A stretch of 64,000 nt of DNA from Mesorhizobium sp. STM 4661. GTDB lineage: Bacteria > Pseudomonadota > Alphaproteobacteria > Rhizobiales > Rhizobiaceae. The notes under the pieces are model-generated. The model saw only the letters and a program-made list of their open reading frames with translations. It had not been told where the DNA came from and searched no databases. A program made the position numbers and the translations under genes. This document shows positions 63,988 to 64,000 of the stretch, piece after piece (positions within the stretch are counted from its first letter, which is position 1; each line of letters begins with the position of its first letter). The stretch covers positions 84,165-148,164 of the forward strand of contig NZ_CAAF010000031.1 of assembly GCF_000359125.1 (NCBI RefSeq), in the 5' to 3' direction.

Positions 63988-64000
63988 TCGTAGGGCGCGG

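Overview
The window looks like chromosome of a high-GC alphaproteobacterium of the order Rhizobiales, most likely Mesorhizobium or a close relative. That placement is an inference from tightly packed ABC-transporter catabolic operons, DUF2291 lipoproteins beside ribose-type transporters, a rhizobial-type aldolase/dehydrogenase fusion and characteristic short palindromic intergenic repeats. I see no rRNA, tRNA, CRISPR, phage or insertion sequence. Almost every gene belongs to uptake and breakdown of a small molecule.

Region 1 (1-9.5 kb) is a D-apiose locus. It holds the start of a RuBisCO-like protein, a GntR/FadR regulator, D-apionolactonase (ApnL), D-apiose dehydrogenase (ApsD), a ribose-type ABC transporter with a DUF2291 lipoprotein, and D-apionate oxidoisomerase (ApnO). 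Three near-identical operators with the core CTGGTATAATnAGT precede the three transcription units that leave the regulator region, the transporter and apnO.

Region 2 (9.7-19.8 kb) combines MtnA and MtnK, a divergent second sugar ABC transporter, a class II aldolase/short-chain dehydrogenase fusion and a SorC regulator. Together they read as uptake of methylthioribose or 5-deoxyribose and its cleavage to DHAP plus a C2 aldehyde (a 'DHAP shunt'). Two ParDE toxin-antitoxin modules flank the aldolase-sorC pair.

Region 3 (20.5-31.7 kb) is less coherent: an acyl-CoA synthetase, a TetR-controlled RND efflux pair, an aldehyde dehydrogenase, and a flavin-dependent monooxygenase with a flavin reductase.

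Region 4 (31.7-44.1 kb) is a TetR-controlled catabolic unit. A CocE-type hydrolase and a dipeptide-type ABC transporter run on the plus strand. A non-pyrrolysine MttB homologue and a trimethylamine-dehydrogenase-family flavoprotein run on the minus strand. Two palindromes 12 kb apart, identical at 23 of 24 positions, sit 14-15 bases upstream of the first gene of each unit. This is the part I consider least described.

Region 5 (44.1-64 kb) is a methylamine block: APC permease, TMAO demethylase-like Tdm, N-methylglutamate dehydrogenase (mgdABCD), gamma-glutamylmethylamide synthetase (gmaS), N-methylglutamate synthase (mgsABC), an Amt transporter with a small membrane protein, and a four-subunit heme-dependent dimethylamine monooxygenase (dmmDABC). 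Chained together they would take TMAO to dimethylamine, methylamine and ammonium, passing one-carbon units to tetrahydrofolate. No trimethylamine monooxygenase (Tmm) is in the window.
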